NCBI GenBank assembly: GCA_934636825.1
Contig: CAKUBG010000010.1
Location: forward strand, 1 to 64,000
DNA: 64,000 nt
Reading direction: 5' to 3'
From: an uncultured bacterium
Lineage (GTDB): Bacteria; Vulcanimicrobiota; Xenobia; Xenobiales; Xenobiaceae
Of the stretch, positions 34,617 through 43,505 are shown piece after piece. Under the pieces are notes generated by a model that worked only from the letters and a program-made list of their open reading frames with translations, had not been told where the DNA came from and did not search any database. A program made the translations under genes and the position numbers. Each line of letters opens with the position of its first letter. The first letter of the stretch is position 1.

Positions 34617-34634
34617 TTTGCAAGTTATTGCAAA
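34617..34634. promoter_or_regulatory. Operator-like palindrome upstream of the MobA-ModE gene
   Basis: TTTGCAA (34617-34623) and TTGCAAA (34628-34634) form a perfect inverted repeat with a four-base GTTA spacer, about 50 bases upstream of the minus-strand start at 34565. A similar half-site, TTTGCAAGTTTGTCAA, occurs at 34755-34770 before the divergent GNAT gene. It may bind the ModE-like protein; the site differs from the enteric ModE box. Confidence 0.4.
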
Positions 34635-34793
34635 CAATATATCGGTAAAAATACTACGAAGTACGTTGTCACTGTTATAAAGTCTAAGATCAAAATATAC
34701 TTAAAATTAGAAAGTGGCATGTATTCGAAGATTTGTGCCAAAATACGCTTTGTGTTTGCAAGTTTGTCAATATGTAACGAAAGGTAGCTCACC

Positions 34794-35474
34794 ATGGGTG
34801 ACATGCTCAGTTTTTACGCCAATAAAAAAGTTGTGCTTCTCTCTGAATTGCGCTTTGGTTTATTGTTGCGCAAAATAGTACATTCAGATTTAATAGAAAT
34901 TGCCGAGTGGATGAAAGACAAAGAATTAGTCCGTTATGCTTTTGGTGCTAAAACTTTAAGCGATTACGATTACCATTTTGCTTCTGACAGTTATATGCGC
35001 TTGGTAGCTAATCCCAATTCACCTTGCTATTTTTTGGCCGTTTGTGATATCCATTCAAAAATTTTGGGCTTAGGAAAATACGATTTGCGCACTATGGAAG
35101 GCGTAGGTAAAGTCGCTCTGTCGGGGTTGATGATGGGCAGAAACAATCGTGGTCATGGCATAGGCACTAAAGCTATGGCCTTAATGAATCGTTTTCTTTT
35201 TGAGAACGAAAAAGTAGACTTAGTGGAAATTGAAACGGCTGATTATAATTTGAGAGCCCAACGCTGTTTCAAAAGAATAGGTATGGAAGAGTGTGAAAAA
35301 TTGTACAGCTTAGAAGGAATAGTCGGTTATGGTTTAGGGGACAATGATGCTCCCAAAATTTTTATGCGTCTTCCCAAAGAAAAATATTTCGCTGAGTTGG
35401 CTGCTGTAAATGGTATTTTGCCTGACGAGAAATTGCCTAAATTGTCAGAAACTAGAGATATTGAAGCCCCCTAA
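34794..35474 (+). CDS. GNAT-family N-acetyltransferase
   Basis: A 226-residue acetyltransferase of the RimJ/RimL-like GNAT type. The acetyl-CoA pyrophosphate loop is visible in GRNNRGHGIGTKAMALM (about residues 117-133), and ETADYNLRAQRCFKRIGM is the conserved C-terminal motif. There is a roughly 30-residue extension at the C-terminus. Substrate unknown. It is divergent from the molybdenum operon and ends at a strong terminator. Confidence 0.85.
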   Translation: MGDMLSFYANKKVVLLSELRFGLLLRKIVHSDLIEIAEWMKDKELVRYAFGAKTLSDYDYHFASDSYMRLVANPNSPCYFLAVCDIHSKILGLGKYDLRTMEGVGKVALSGLMMGRNNRGHGIGTKAMALMNRFLFENEKVDLVEIETADYNLRAQRCFKRIGMEECEKLYSLEGIVGYGLGDNDAPKIFMRLPKEKYFAELAAVNGILPDEKLPKLSETRDIEAP

Positions 35475-35496
35475 GTGGGTAAGAGTGTAATATATA

Positions 35497-35536
35497 AAAA
35501 GAGGCCGGTTCTCTATAAAAATAACCGGCCTCTTTT
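35497..35536. terminator. Bidirectional intrinsic terminator
   Basis: AAAAGAGGCCGGTT (35497-35510) pairs with AACCGGCCTCTTTT (35523-35536). It lies between the convergent GNAT gene and the minus-strand 593-residue gene. Confidence 0.95.
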
Positions 35537-35546
35537 CGTGAAGTGA

Positions 35547-37328
35547 TTATTTGCTCTGTTGCTCGAATTTAATCCAGAGAGCTTCGGTTTCTTCGGGTGT
35601 AGAGCTATCTACGCCGATAGCAAAGGAAGTAATGATGGCTTTACCTTGAGAGTCACGCAAAGTTAGCCAGCCGCAGAGTTTAGCCGGACTGGAACCTTGA
35701 GGCAAAGAAAGGGCGCTAAATTCCGGAAGTTTACCGGCTTTAATGGCAATGGTATTATCTTTTACTTCTATTTTGCTATAGGTTTGATCTTGGCTCGTCC
35801 AAGGACTTGCCGCCAACCAAGCGGTTGCATTTTTGCTATCGGCAAAGCTAAGAAAGGTATTGAAACCTACTCTGCCTTTAAAAGCTTTAGCTAATTGTAA
35901 GCCGAGCTGTTTGAAATTGCTTTGTCCTGTGCTATTAAAGCTAGCTGCCAATACAAGAGGTTGTACGCTATCACTTTCGGAGTTAGCCAGAGCGCTCCAA
36001 CCTAAGTTTGGTACAGAAAGCAAATCTAGAACTTCAGTATCGCCACTTATAAGTGAAGGGGCCGGATCTACTTTTGTTATTAAATCTGTTGCGTTGGTAG
36101 AAGAGGCAGCCAACTTGGCCAACTGATTTTTATATTGCTTGGGCAAGAGCAAGCGGCCGGACCAGGACTCGGCGTTAGCGTCTTTGCTGAGATATAAAGT
36201 GCTAGATTCTGGTAATTGGCAAGGAATTTCGCTGAATAATTTGCTGAAAGTTGCACTTTGGCAAACCAATTGCAAACTTGTATCCTGAGTAGGACGCAAA
36301 ATGAGAGCTTCACTTTTGGGAGTGCGCTCTTGCAAAATACCGGTAGTCGCTTCAGGAGCGGACATCCAAACTTGGATATTTTTAAAAGCTGGCAGAGAGG
36401 AACATTCCGGCAATTGCTCCTTAACGTTGGCTATGGCGATAATAAAAGGAGCGTCAATTTTGAATGTGTTGGGCAATTCTTGCAAGCTCAGAGGAATATT
36501 GCGACTATCAAGCTCTTGGGCCAACTTACCGGCTGCGGTAATGGTATTTTCATAATAGGAGCCATTAGCTTGATTGTCGTGTGACGGATCTTGAGCTTGC
36601 ATTTGGGCCGAAATATCGGTTTGCTGCAATGCGTGCAAAACATTGGGGGTATCTTGAAGAGAAGCCAAGCGTTCTTGAGTAATGATAGCTAAATCGCGAG
36701 TATCGCGCTCGGGCAAGTTGGAAGCTGCTTTGGCGCCAGAATCGTTGCTGGCGGAAGATTGATAATTGGCCGAAGCTAAGCCGGTTGTCGAATTGTAAAT
36801 AGTTTTATGCTGTTTACCTGAACAAGTAATGGTAAATTGAGAACCATCACTTGTATATACTGCTTGGCCACCGTCAGGGCAGGGAGGAAAAGGAGAAACA
36901 GAAGAGGGGTAGGTCGATTTCTGGTTCCAAACCTCTTCGATATTGGAGGCTAAATCGAGCACATAAGCCTGGCATTGCGGAGTTGTAGTGGCATTTACCG
37001 CACTATCTTGAGGCATAATGGCTACTAAAATGCGAGCTTCTGGGTAGTTCTTCGATAACTCTCCGTTTTTAAAATCAGCTATTAGACCACAGCGTTCACG
37101 TAAAAAAGCACCAACTTGTTCCGGGGTACCTTCAAAAGCTAGAGGAGACGAAGAAGGCACTAAGCCTGTAAAGGGTGATTCTTGTGGAGTAAATAAAAAG
37201 CTGAAAATTCTGCCGATTAGCCAAATGCACAAATATAAAATAAATATTATCGCTAAAGCTGCTACGGCCAATCTTTTTCGATTGAGCTTACTGTTGCTTA
37301 AGTAATCAAGTATAGTGGCTATTTTCAA
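35547..37328 (-). CDS. Membrane-anchored protein of unknown function
   Basis: A 593-residue protein with a TTG start after AGGAAA. Residues about 20-47 form one membrane helix after a basic start, so the bulk should be outside the cytoplasm. The segment CPDGGQAVYTSDGSQFTITC (about 150-170) resembles a motif seen in pilin-like and pseudopilin-associated proteins. The rest is Ser/Ala/Gln-rich, contains many short strands, and has a long low-complexity stretch near residues 190-270. No family recognised. It stands alone between two terminators. Confidence 0.6.
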   Translation of the reverse strand: MKIATILDYLSNSKLNRKRLAVAALAIIFILYLCIWLIGRIFSFLFTPQESPFTGLVPSSSPLAFEGTPEQVGAFLRERCGLIADFKNGELSKNYPEARILVAIMPQDSAVNATTTPQCQAYVLDLASNIEEVWNQKSTYPSSVSPFPPCPDGGQAVYTSDGSQFTITCSGKQHKTIYNSTTGLASANYQSSASNDSGAKAASNLPERDTRDLAIITQERLASLQDTPNVLHALQQTDISAQMQAQDPSHDNQANGSYYENTITAAGKLAQELDSRNIPLSLQELPNTFKIDAPFIIAIANVKEQLPECSSLPAFKNIQVWMSAPEATTGILQERTPKSEALILRPTQDTSLQLVCQSATFSKLFSEIPCQLPESSTLYLSKDANAESWSGRLLLPKQYKNQLAKLAASSTNATDLITKVDPAPSLISGDTEVLDLLSVPNLGWSALANSESDSVQPLVLAASFNSTGQSNFKQLGLQLAKAFKGRVGFNTFLSFADSKNATAWLAASPWTSQDQTYSKIEVKDNTIAIKAGKLPEFSALSLPQGSSPAKLCGWLTLRDSQGKAIITSFAIGVDSSTPEETEALWIKFEQQSK

Positions 37329-37526
37329 TATTATAATTTCCTGACTTATAAGCTATGGGCTGCTCTTAATCGTATAAGCGGCACAAACGGGCCCTCTGTT
37401 TCTAGCTAAAGATGTTTTTCCCTACCGCTTTTATGGTGGGCTTATTGACTGACATTTTGGCAGGGTGGATAGCTTTTCTCTAGAAAATTAGCTCTAATTA
37501 AGGCAGAAAAGGAAGATTCAAAGGCG

Positions 37527-38177
37527 GTGCTGTTTTTCGGACGTAAGCCGATTAAACTTGTTTTGTTTGATGTTGGTGGAGTTTTTGTTGACGCGGAGTT
37601 GGATCGTTATGTACAACTGGGTTGTGCAGCTTTTCAGACTAATCCCAATTCTTTGCGCCGTGAAATTGCTCAAAAACTTCCCGATTTTGAAATGGGAAAG
37701 CTCGATTCAGAAAGCTTCTGGCGAGAAATAGGTGAAAGTCTGTGGCAAAGCGGCGAAGGTAGCCGCAGCATTGTCAGTAATTGTGCCGATTTTTGGAAAA
37801 ATATTTTCCGCGCTACACTCACTATCGATGAACGTTTATTACAGCTCACGGAAGAACTGCGCCGCAATGGGTGCGCGGTGGGTGCTTTAAGTAATACTAT
37901 AGCTGAGCATGCTGATATTTTGGAAGAAGTGGGGTTTTATAAATATTTTGATCCTTGCATTCTTTCTTGCCGGGTAGGAATGCGCAAACCGCAAGCTGAG
38001 ATCTTTAAGCTGGCTGCTCAAGTAGCCGGAGTTCCTCTCAAGCAATGTCTTTTTGTTGACGATCAAAGTGGCAATATTAAAGCGGCCAAATCGGCCGGAA
38101 TGGATGGTTTGGTTTTTACTTCCACTGAACAGCTTTATAAAGATTTAGTACAAAAAAAATTATTGCACGCAAATTAA
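37527..38177 (+). CDS. HAD-superfamily hydrolase
   Basis: A 216-residue HAD phosphatase of the epoxide-hydrolase-like/YihX group. GTG start. Motif I is LFDVGGVFVDAELD with Gly-Gly in the second position, motif II is the ALSNT segment, and motif IV is FVDDQSGNIKAAKSAGM. A helical cap lies between motif I and II. The substrate could be a sugar phosphate such as glucose 1-phosphate in the YihX case, which would fit the neighbouring MalQ, but this is only a guess. Confidence 0.85.
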   Translation: MLFFGRKPIKLVLFDVGGVFVDAELDRYVQLGCAAFQTNPNSLRREIAQKLPDFEMGKLDSESFWREIGESLWQSGEGSRSIVSNCADFWKNIFRATLTIDERLLQLTEELRRNGCAVGALSNTIAEHADILEEVGFYKYFDPCILSCRVGMRKPQAEIFKLAAQVAGVPLKQCLFVDDQSGNIKAAKSAGMDGLVFTSTEQLYKDLVQKKLLHAN

Positions 38178-38187
38178 GTATATAAGT

Positions 38188-38236
38188 AAAAAAAACTTCC
38201 ACTATGAACTTTTAGTTTAAAGCGGAAGCTTTTTTT
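38188..38236. terminator. Bidirectional intrinsic terminator
   Basis: An A-run plus CTTCC (38188-38200) pairs with GGAAG plus a T-run (38224-38236). It lies between the convergent HAD and malQ genes. Confidence 0.75.
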
Positions 38237-38256
38237 ACTTTTTAGTAGCTTATAAA

Positions 38257-39837
38257 CTACTTGGCTTTTCTGGCCGCTGCGGCAGCTTTCTGATAAGCTT
38301 CGTCTTGAGCGACAGCTTCTTTTTCGCGTTCACGTCCGTAAGTTTCGGTGATCTCTTTTAAGCGCCACTCAATATGAGGAGTGAACATTTCGCGGCGGAA
38401 ACGCCAGCTCCAGTTACCCCTGGCTTTACCGGGGTAGTTCATACGAGCTTCTTTGCCCAAACTAAGCAAATCTTGAGCTGGTACTATAGCTACTCTAGCT
38501 ACAGAGGCGAAGATGCCACGAATCATTGTCCAGGCTACATCCCAACCGTCGGTAGAGAAGTAACGGCGTAAGTAATCCTTCTCTTTTTCGGAAGCATCAT
38601 TTTCGTACCAACCGCGAGAAGTGTTATTATCGTGGGTGCCGGTATAAGCAATGCAATTAGCGGTGTAGTTGTGAGGCAAATATTCGCTCTGAGCTCCGCT
38701 TCCGAAGGCAAATTGCAAAATCTTCATGCCTGGGAAAGCAAAGCCATCGCGTAAAGCGACTACGTCTTCGGTAATAACACCTAAATCTTCAGCGATAATA
38801 GGTAAGTCTTTACCTAAAGCCTTCTGGATGGCTTTGAAGAAGTCGGCGCCGGGCCCTTTGAGCCACTTGCCGTTTTTAGCTGTTTTTTCGCCGAAAGGTA
38901 CAGACCAGTAAGCAGCAAAACCGCGGAAATGATCGATACGCACGTAATCTTGACGCTTTAAGGCTGCTTTCAGACGTTCAATCCACCAAGCATAGCCAGT
39001 TTTTTTCATTTTTTCCCAATTGTAAAGGGGATTGCCCCACAATTGACCATCGGCGGCAAAGCCATCCGGCGGCACACCGGCTACGGCTGTAGGTACTAAG
39101 TTCTTATCAAAGCAGAACAATGCTGTATTAGTCCAGGCATCGGAAGAATCCATAGCTACGAAAATAGGTAAGTCGCCAATAATTTTAACGCCTTTTTTAT
39201 TGGCATAGGTGCGCAATTTGCTCCACTGACGGTCAAATACCCATTGGATAAAGCAATAGCCTTTAATTTCAGAGGCTAATTCTTGGCGGGCTTCGCGTAT
39301 GGCTTTATCTTTGCGGAACTTAAATTCGTCTGGCCATTCACTCCAGGCTTTATCGGAGAATTTCTTTTTTAAAGCGCTGAAGAGAGCATAATCGTCCAGC
39401 CAATTCTTATTGTCTTTACAGAATTTTCTGTACTCTTTGGCCAGATCGCTATCGCCTTTATCGTCAAATTGGGCGGCAGCTTTATTTAAAAGGGGTAATT
39501 TCCACTTATAGAGAGCCCCGAAGTCTACTTCATCGGAATTGGCATTAAATTCCGGAGAGCTGATGGCATCGATTAAAAGCTGACGATCCATTAAACCGTC
39601 GGCGACCATATCGTCTAAACTTATTAAATAAGGATTGCCAGCAAAAGTACTGCTGCTTTGATAGGGACTGTCGCCGTAAGAAGTAGGGCCGAGAGGGAGG
39701 ATTTGCCAAATGGTTTGCTGGTTTCTGGAAAGAAAATCAACCCATTCATAAGCTTCAGAACCGAACGTTCCTACTCCGTATTTCCCCGGAAGTGAGGTAG
39801 GATGGAGTAATACTCCGCTGCATCGTTCTAAACCCAT
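38257..39837 (-). CDS. malQ: 4-alpha-glucanotransferase MalQ
   Basis: A GH77 amylomaltase that moves glucan chains between maltodextrins and frees glucose. The 526-residue protein has the N-terminal GVLLHPTSLPGKYGVGTFG, the nucleophile in VRIDHFRGF, the acid/base Glu in IIAEDLGVI, and the transition-state Asp in TGTHDNNT, all normal. The length fits the short bacterial/plant D-enzyme type. Glucose released could enter the hexokinase and PFK encoded elsewhere in the window. The C-terminus ends in an Ala/Lys-rich tail. Confidence 0.95.
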   Translation of the reverse strand: MGLERCSGVLLHPTSLPGKYGVGTFGSEAYEWVDFLSRNQQTIWQILPLGPTSYGDSPYQSSSTFAGNPYLISLDDMVADGLMDRQLLIDAISSPEFNANSDEVDFGALYKWKLPLLNKAAAQFDDKGDSDLAKEYRKFCKDNKNWLDDYALFSALKKKFSDKAWSEWPDEFKFRKDKAIREARQELASEIKGYCFIQWVFDRQWSKLRTYANKKGVKIIGDLPIFVAMDSSDAWTNTALFCFDKNLVPTAVAGVPPDGFAADGQLWGNPLYNWEKMKKTGYAWWIERLKAALKRQDYVRIDHFRGFAAYWSVPFGEKTAKNGKWLKGPGADFFKAIQKALGKDLPIIAEDLGVITEDVVALRDGFAFPGMKILQFAFGSGAQSEYLPHNYTANCIAYTGTHDNNTSRGWYENDASEKEKDYLRRYFSTDGWDVAWTMIRGIFASVARVAIVPAQDLLSLGKEARMNYPGKARGNWSWRFRREMFTPHIEWRLKEITETYGREREKEAVAQDEAYQKAAAAARKAK

Positions 39838-39887
39838 ATAGAGATAACCTCGCTGAATGTACTAAATGTTTTGTTGCAATGTTAAAT

Positions 39888-39905
39888 TTTGCTTATTAAA
39901 GCAAA
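39888..39905. promoter_or_regulatory. Palindrome upstream of malQ
   Basis: TTTGCTT (39888-39894) and AAGCAAA (39899-39905) are inverted copies with a four-base spacer, about 50 bases upstream of the malQ start. The TTTGC/GCAAA ends and spacing match the palindrome at 34617, though the centre differs. Possible operator. Confidence 0.3.
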
Positions 39906-40020
39906 TAATATTGAAGATACAACAAATAATTACCCGTTTGCTGGCCATTTCGTTCAACGCCTACAATTTATCGCCTGCTGAAAATAGCGATTTTCGCTGT
40001 TGCTGCTGTTTGCTGATCAT

Positions 40021-40058
40021 AAAAAAAGAGTTTCGCTTTACAAGGAAACTCTTTTTTT
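40021..40058. terminator. Intrinsic terminator between the 137-residue gene and malQ
   Basis: AAAAAAAGAGTTTC (40021-40034) pairs with GAAACTCTTTTTTT (40045-40058), with A/T runs on both sides. On the minus strand it ends the message of the 137-residue gene. Confidence 0.95.
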
Positions 40059-40076
40059 ATTGACTAGGCGAGCTGT

Positions 40077-40490
40077 TTAGTTGCTGCTCAGCTCTTTAGT
40101 TAATTGACAGATCTGGAGATAAGCGCCCTTCTTATCACACAGGCCGCCGGCTGCGCCGCTATTACGGCAAGAAAGCTCTTCCAGACCGAGCTTGCCGATG
40201 AAGTACTTATGAACTTCTTTCTGATCGGCTTTGGGCATGCCTTCGAAGAGATCGTTTACTTGATCCAAGTAGCCGGGAGTATGAGAAGAACAAGTGTGAG
40301 CAATATTAACAGCTTCAGGATACTTATTGGTAATATCTTCTACCCAGTCAAGCTGTTGAAAGCCGCGCCAGCCTAAGTGCTGGAGATCCCATTTGCTAAT
40401 AGCCTGATTGGCTTCTCTCATAACTTCTCCGGCCGATACTTTGCCGCTGAGATTGATAGAGGCAGATCTGATGCCGCCGATAGCGTCCAT
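40077..40490 (-). CDS. Small protein of unknown function
   Basis: A 137-residue soluble protein with an ATG after AAAGGAA. No family recognised. It is helix-rich with a conserved-looking GWRGFQQLDWVEDI segment and four Cys (CSSH, SCRN, GLCD, QICQ). No signal peptide or membrane helix. It has its own terminator and lies downstream of a stable hairpin and pepT. Function unknown. Confidence 0.6.
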   Translation of the reverse strand: MDAIGGIRSASINLSGKVSAGEVMREANQAISKWDLQHLGWRGFQQLDWVEDITNKYPEAVNIAHTCSSHTPGYLDQVNDLFEGMPKADQKEVHKYFIGKLGLEELSCRNSGAAGGLCDKKGAYLQICQLTKELSSN

Positions 40491-40558
40491 TGTGGTATTC
40501 CTTTCGCTTTGCGATGGTAGTTGTGCGCTGGAAGCGCTAAAGCCGAAATAAAATCGGT

Positions 40559-40584
40559 TGCCGCCTACTTGGAAGTAGGCGGCA
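40559..40584. terminator. GC-rich hairpin after pepT
   Basis: TGCCGCCTACTT (40559-40570) and AAGTAGGCGGCA (40573-40584) are perfect inverted copies. An outer AAGCCGAA/TTCGGCCTT pairing encloses it. On the minus strand it is followed by AACCGATTTTATTT. It is probably the pepT terminator, or a leader structure of the 137-residue gene. Confidence 0.6.
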
Positions 40585-40677
40585 TACCTTCGGCCTTTAT
40601 CGGATTATATCACCGCTGAAGCTATTTTTCCTTATTAAAAAGCCAAAAATAAGGAAAAAAATAAGTATTGTGCTCAA

Positions 40678-41913
40678 TTAGTTGTCCAAGCTATGCTCAT
40701 ACCAAACATTAGCCAGAGAGAGCAACACTTCTTTAGTTTGTTCAATTTCTTCAACGCTGGTCCACTCCAGGCGAGAGTGGATATTGTGCTGACCGCTGGA
40801 CAGATTAGGGGTAGGTAAGCCCATTTCGGTCAAGCCGGAGCCGTCCGTTCCACCTCTAATAATAGTACGTTCTGGTGTAATACCCAATTTGCGCATAGCT
40901 TCTTCAGCATAATCTAAAGCTCTGGGCTCTTTTACTAAACCTTCGCGCATGTTGCGATACTGTTTAGTTACTTTTACTTTTATAGAAGCACGAGGATTTT
41001 CGGCGGTCAAATTCTCGGCAATATTATTGAGCAATTTGGCATATTTGCCCAAAGCTTCGGTCTCAAAATCGCGCAGAATAATCTTGATTTCCGTATGACC
41101 TACGGAACCTTCAAAAGAATAAGGATGTAAGAAGCCTTGACGGCCGTCGGAAGTTTCCGGAGTGAGCGTCAGCTTGGGCATTCTGGCCACAAAATCGGCT
41201 CCGATAGTCAGGGCGTTTACCATATGGCCTTTGCCATGGGCCGGATGAGTGTTGATACCTTCGATAGTTACGGTGGCCAGATCGGCTGAGAAAGTTTCGC
41301 AATCGATCATGGAAGTAGCGCCGCCATCTAAAGTATAGGCAACATCGGCTTTGATGCGTTCAGGGTTCATATGTAAAGTACCCTTACCGATTTCTTCATC
41401 GACAGAAAATACTAAGCGGATTTCGCCATGGGGCACTTGCGGATTTTTAATTAAATGCTCGGCAGCTTCCACGATAGCAGTTAAGCCTGATTTGCAATCG
41501 CTGCCCAGAAGAGTCGTTCCATCGGTAGTAATGAGAGTGTGTCCAATAACCGTATTTAATTCGGGGAACTCTTTAGGATCGAGCTTTTGAGTGGGATCGC
41601 CTGGCAATACTAAAACTTGTCCCTGGTAGTTGGGAACAACTTGAGGCTTAATATCTTTACTGCTGACTTCGGGGGAAGTATCGACATGAGCCAGCCAAGC
41701 CATGACCGGAATATTGGGACGATTGGCGGGAATAGTAGCCGTAAGGATGCCATACTCATCCAAGGTGGCATCTTGGCATCCCATAGCAATCAGTTCTTCT
41801 TTGAGAAGCTTGTTAAAGCCGATTTGCACATCTGTAGAAGGACTGCTGGTGCTGTCTTCATCAGAGTGAGTATCGATAGATGCATAGCGGCAAAAACGCT
41901 CAATTATAGCCAT
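40678..41913 (-). CDS. pepT: Peptidase T
   Basis: A 411-residue M20 metallopeptidase that removes N-terminal residues from tripeptides. Metal ligands are visible in AHVDTSPE (His-Asp), GSDCKSGLTAIVEA (Asp), SVDEEIGKG (Glu-Glu), and RGGTDGSGLTEMG with GQHNIHSRLEW (C-terminal His). All are typical of PepT. AGGAG lies upstream of the ATG. A promoter region of about 80 bases separates it from the next minus-strand gene. Confidence 0.95.
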   Translation of the reverse strand: MAIIERFCRYASIDTHSDEDSTSSPSTDVQIGFNKLLKEELIAMGCQDATLDEYGILTATIPANRPNIPVMAWLAHVDTSPEVSSKDIKPQVVPNYQGQVLVLPGDPTQKLDPKEFPELNTVIGHTLITTDGTTLLGSDCKSGLTAIVEAAEHLIKNPQVPHGEIRLVFSVDEEIGKGTLHMNPERIKADVAYTLDGGATSMIDCETFSADLATVTIEGINTHPAHGKGHMVNALTIGADFVARMPKLTLTPETSDGRQGFLHPYSFEGSVGHTEIKIILRDFETEALGKYAKLLNNIAENLTAENPRASIKVKVTKQYRNMREGLVKEPRALDYAEEAMRKLGITPERTIIRGGTDGSGLTEMGLPTPNLSSGQHNIHSRLEWTSVEEIEQTKEVLLSLANVWYEHSLDN

Positions 41914-41994
41914 GATTTAATTCTCTATTCTCCTTTATTTTTTAGAGCATACTTGAGTTCAAAATAAATTGAAGGCAAGCGTGTCGGTAAACTT

Positions 41995-43428
41995 TTATTC
42001 AACGATCTCTTCCGGCTGTATAAGCATATTATCTTGATCGGCTTGGCGATCGGCCGGTGAAGGGGAAATCTCCACTTTAACCTTTTCTTTTGGAGTAATA
42101 TTTACTGTATAAACCTCAAAGCAAGCGCTGCGGGTTTGCTTATGAACAGGAGGATATTGCCAACCATACACTTGCTCGCGTTTTAAGTTGGCTTTGGGTT
42201 GGGGCAAATCGACCAGACTTTGACCTAAACAAAAACAAGCTTCATTATTTTTTAAGTTGCGAATGGCACAGTCGGCCAGATCTACTTGAGCATCCGAATC
42301 GGGATCCATAATAGCTAGAGGAGCAATAAGCATCATGTTATCTTCCCAATATAGCCCCTCGATACTTAATTTTAGTTTTAAATGGAAAGGAGGCAACTCT
42401 TCATCAATTTTTGTTGGCAGAGAACATATGTTTTTAGGATCAAAATCATAAAGCCAAGGATTGGGTAAAGGCAATTCTATAACTTTATAGATGGACAATT
42501 GATTGGGAATATTTTCTTCGGCAAACTGTGGGGGATAAAAATGGTAAAACTTATTATTCAATACGCCCAACGGCCCATAAATTTCACCTATTTCAGCACT
42601 GGCGACTGGTTGCTGCTCATTATCAACTTGATCGAGAGTCATGCGTACTACTGGAGGAGAAAAGCTGTCGAGCAAACCTTGATCGTTTAGTTGTGTAATC
42701 AACTGTTCCGGAGAAGAAACTTCCCAGAGCAGGTTGTGCAATTGGTCAAGGTCGGCAAAGCGGTTTGTCTCTGATAGAAAGCGACTGGAAAGGCGCCAAC
42801 CGGTGAGGCCGCGATCCAAATATTCCAAGAACATGTGGGAAGAACCTATAGTCACTTCTTGAGCCAGATGATAGCGTTTGGCATAAGTCCAAGTTTGGCT
42901 GCGCCTGGGGCAGTCGACGTCGAAAGCCCAGCATCCGGCGATAGTGCCTATAGGAATGGGAGCCATAGGATCGTCGGGCTCTTCCCAAGCCATGACGTGT
43001 ACAGCTTGTTGATCGCCCATGGAAGCAAAGGGGTCGACCATAGTGTGTAGGTATGACAAGCCAGGGCCAGCCGGCTCGAGGCGCTGGATCTCTAAACGTA
43101 CGCGCTTGGCTTGGGGAGACATAGGGCCAAAAAAGAGCAAAATACGGTGCTCTGGATAACCTGTCTCTCGAGCTCCTTCTTCGGAAAGTTCGAAGACGTC
43201 CAAGAGAGGTTGGGCTCTGTCCAAATCGTCAGTGAGCCAGGCACGAGAAATTTGTGAAGTATTTAATTCTGGCCAAGCTTTAAGGCAAGCGTAAGTGCCT
43301 ATGGAATCGTAAAGGATCCAGCCCAAATTAAAGTTGATGGCAAAATCTTCGCAATCTGAACCTAAGCGCACAAAAGCGCCCAGCTTTTTGGCCAATTCCA
43401 GACCTTCGATTCTATCTTTGTACTTCAC
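41995..43428 (-). CDS. Protein of unknown function upstream of pepT
   Basis: A 477-residue soluble protein with a GTG start after AAGGATGG. No family recognised and no signal peptide. It is rich in Pro, Trp and acidic residues. The C-terminal 40 residues look like a disordered acidic tail. It lies just downstream of the squalene-hopene cyclase gene on the same strand (78 bases), so it could be co-transcribed with it, but there is no sequence evidence for a lipid-related role. Confidence 0.6.
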   Translation of the reverse strand: MKYKDRIEGLELAKKLGAFVRLGSDCEDFAINFNLGWILYDSIGTYACLKAWPELNTSQISRAWLTDDLDRAQPLLDVFELSEEGARETGYPEHRILLFFGPMSPQAKRVRLEIQRLEPAGPGLSYLHTMVDPFASMGDQQAVHVMAWEEPDDPMAPIPIGTIAGCWAFDVDCPRRSQTWTYAKRYHLAQEVTIGSSHMFLEYLDRGLTGWRLSSRFLSETNRFADLDQLHNLLWEVSSPEQLITQLNDQGLLDSFSPPVVRMTLDQVDNEQQPVASAEIGEIYGPLGVLNNKFYHFYPPQFAEENIPNQLSIYKVIELPLPNPWLYDFDPKNICSLPTKIDEELPPFHLKLKLSIEGLYWEDNMMLIAPLAIMDPDSDAQVDLADCAIRNLKNNEACFCLGQSLVDLPQPKANLKREQVYGWQYPPVHKQTRSACFEVYTVNITPKEKVKVEISPSPADRQADQDNMLIQPEEIVE

Positions 43429-43505
43429 AAATTTCCATCCTTAAAATTGACGAAAAAGGTGCTTGTTTGATATGCAAACTAAGCTCACCAACAAGAGGCC
43501 GATTT

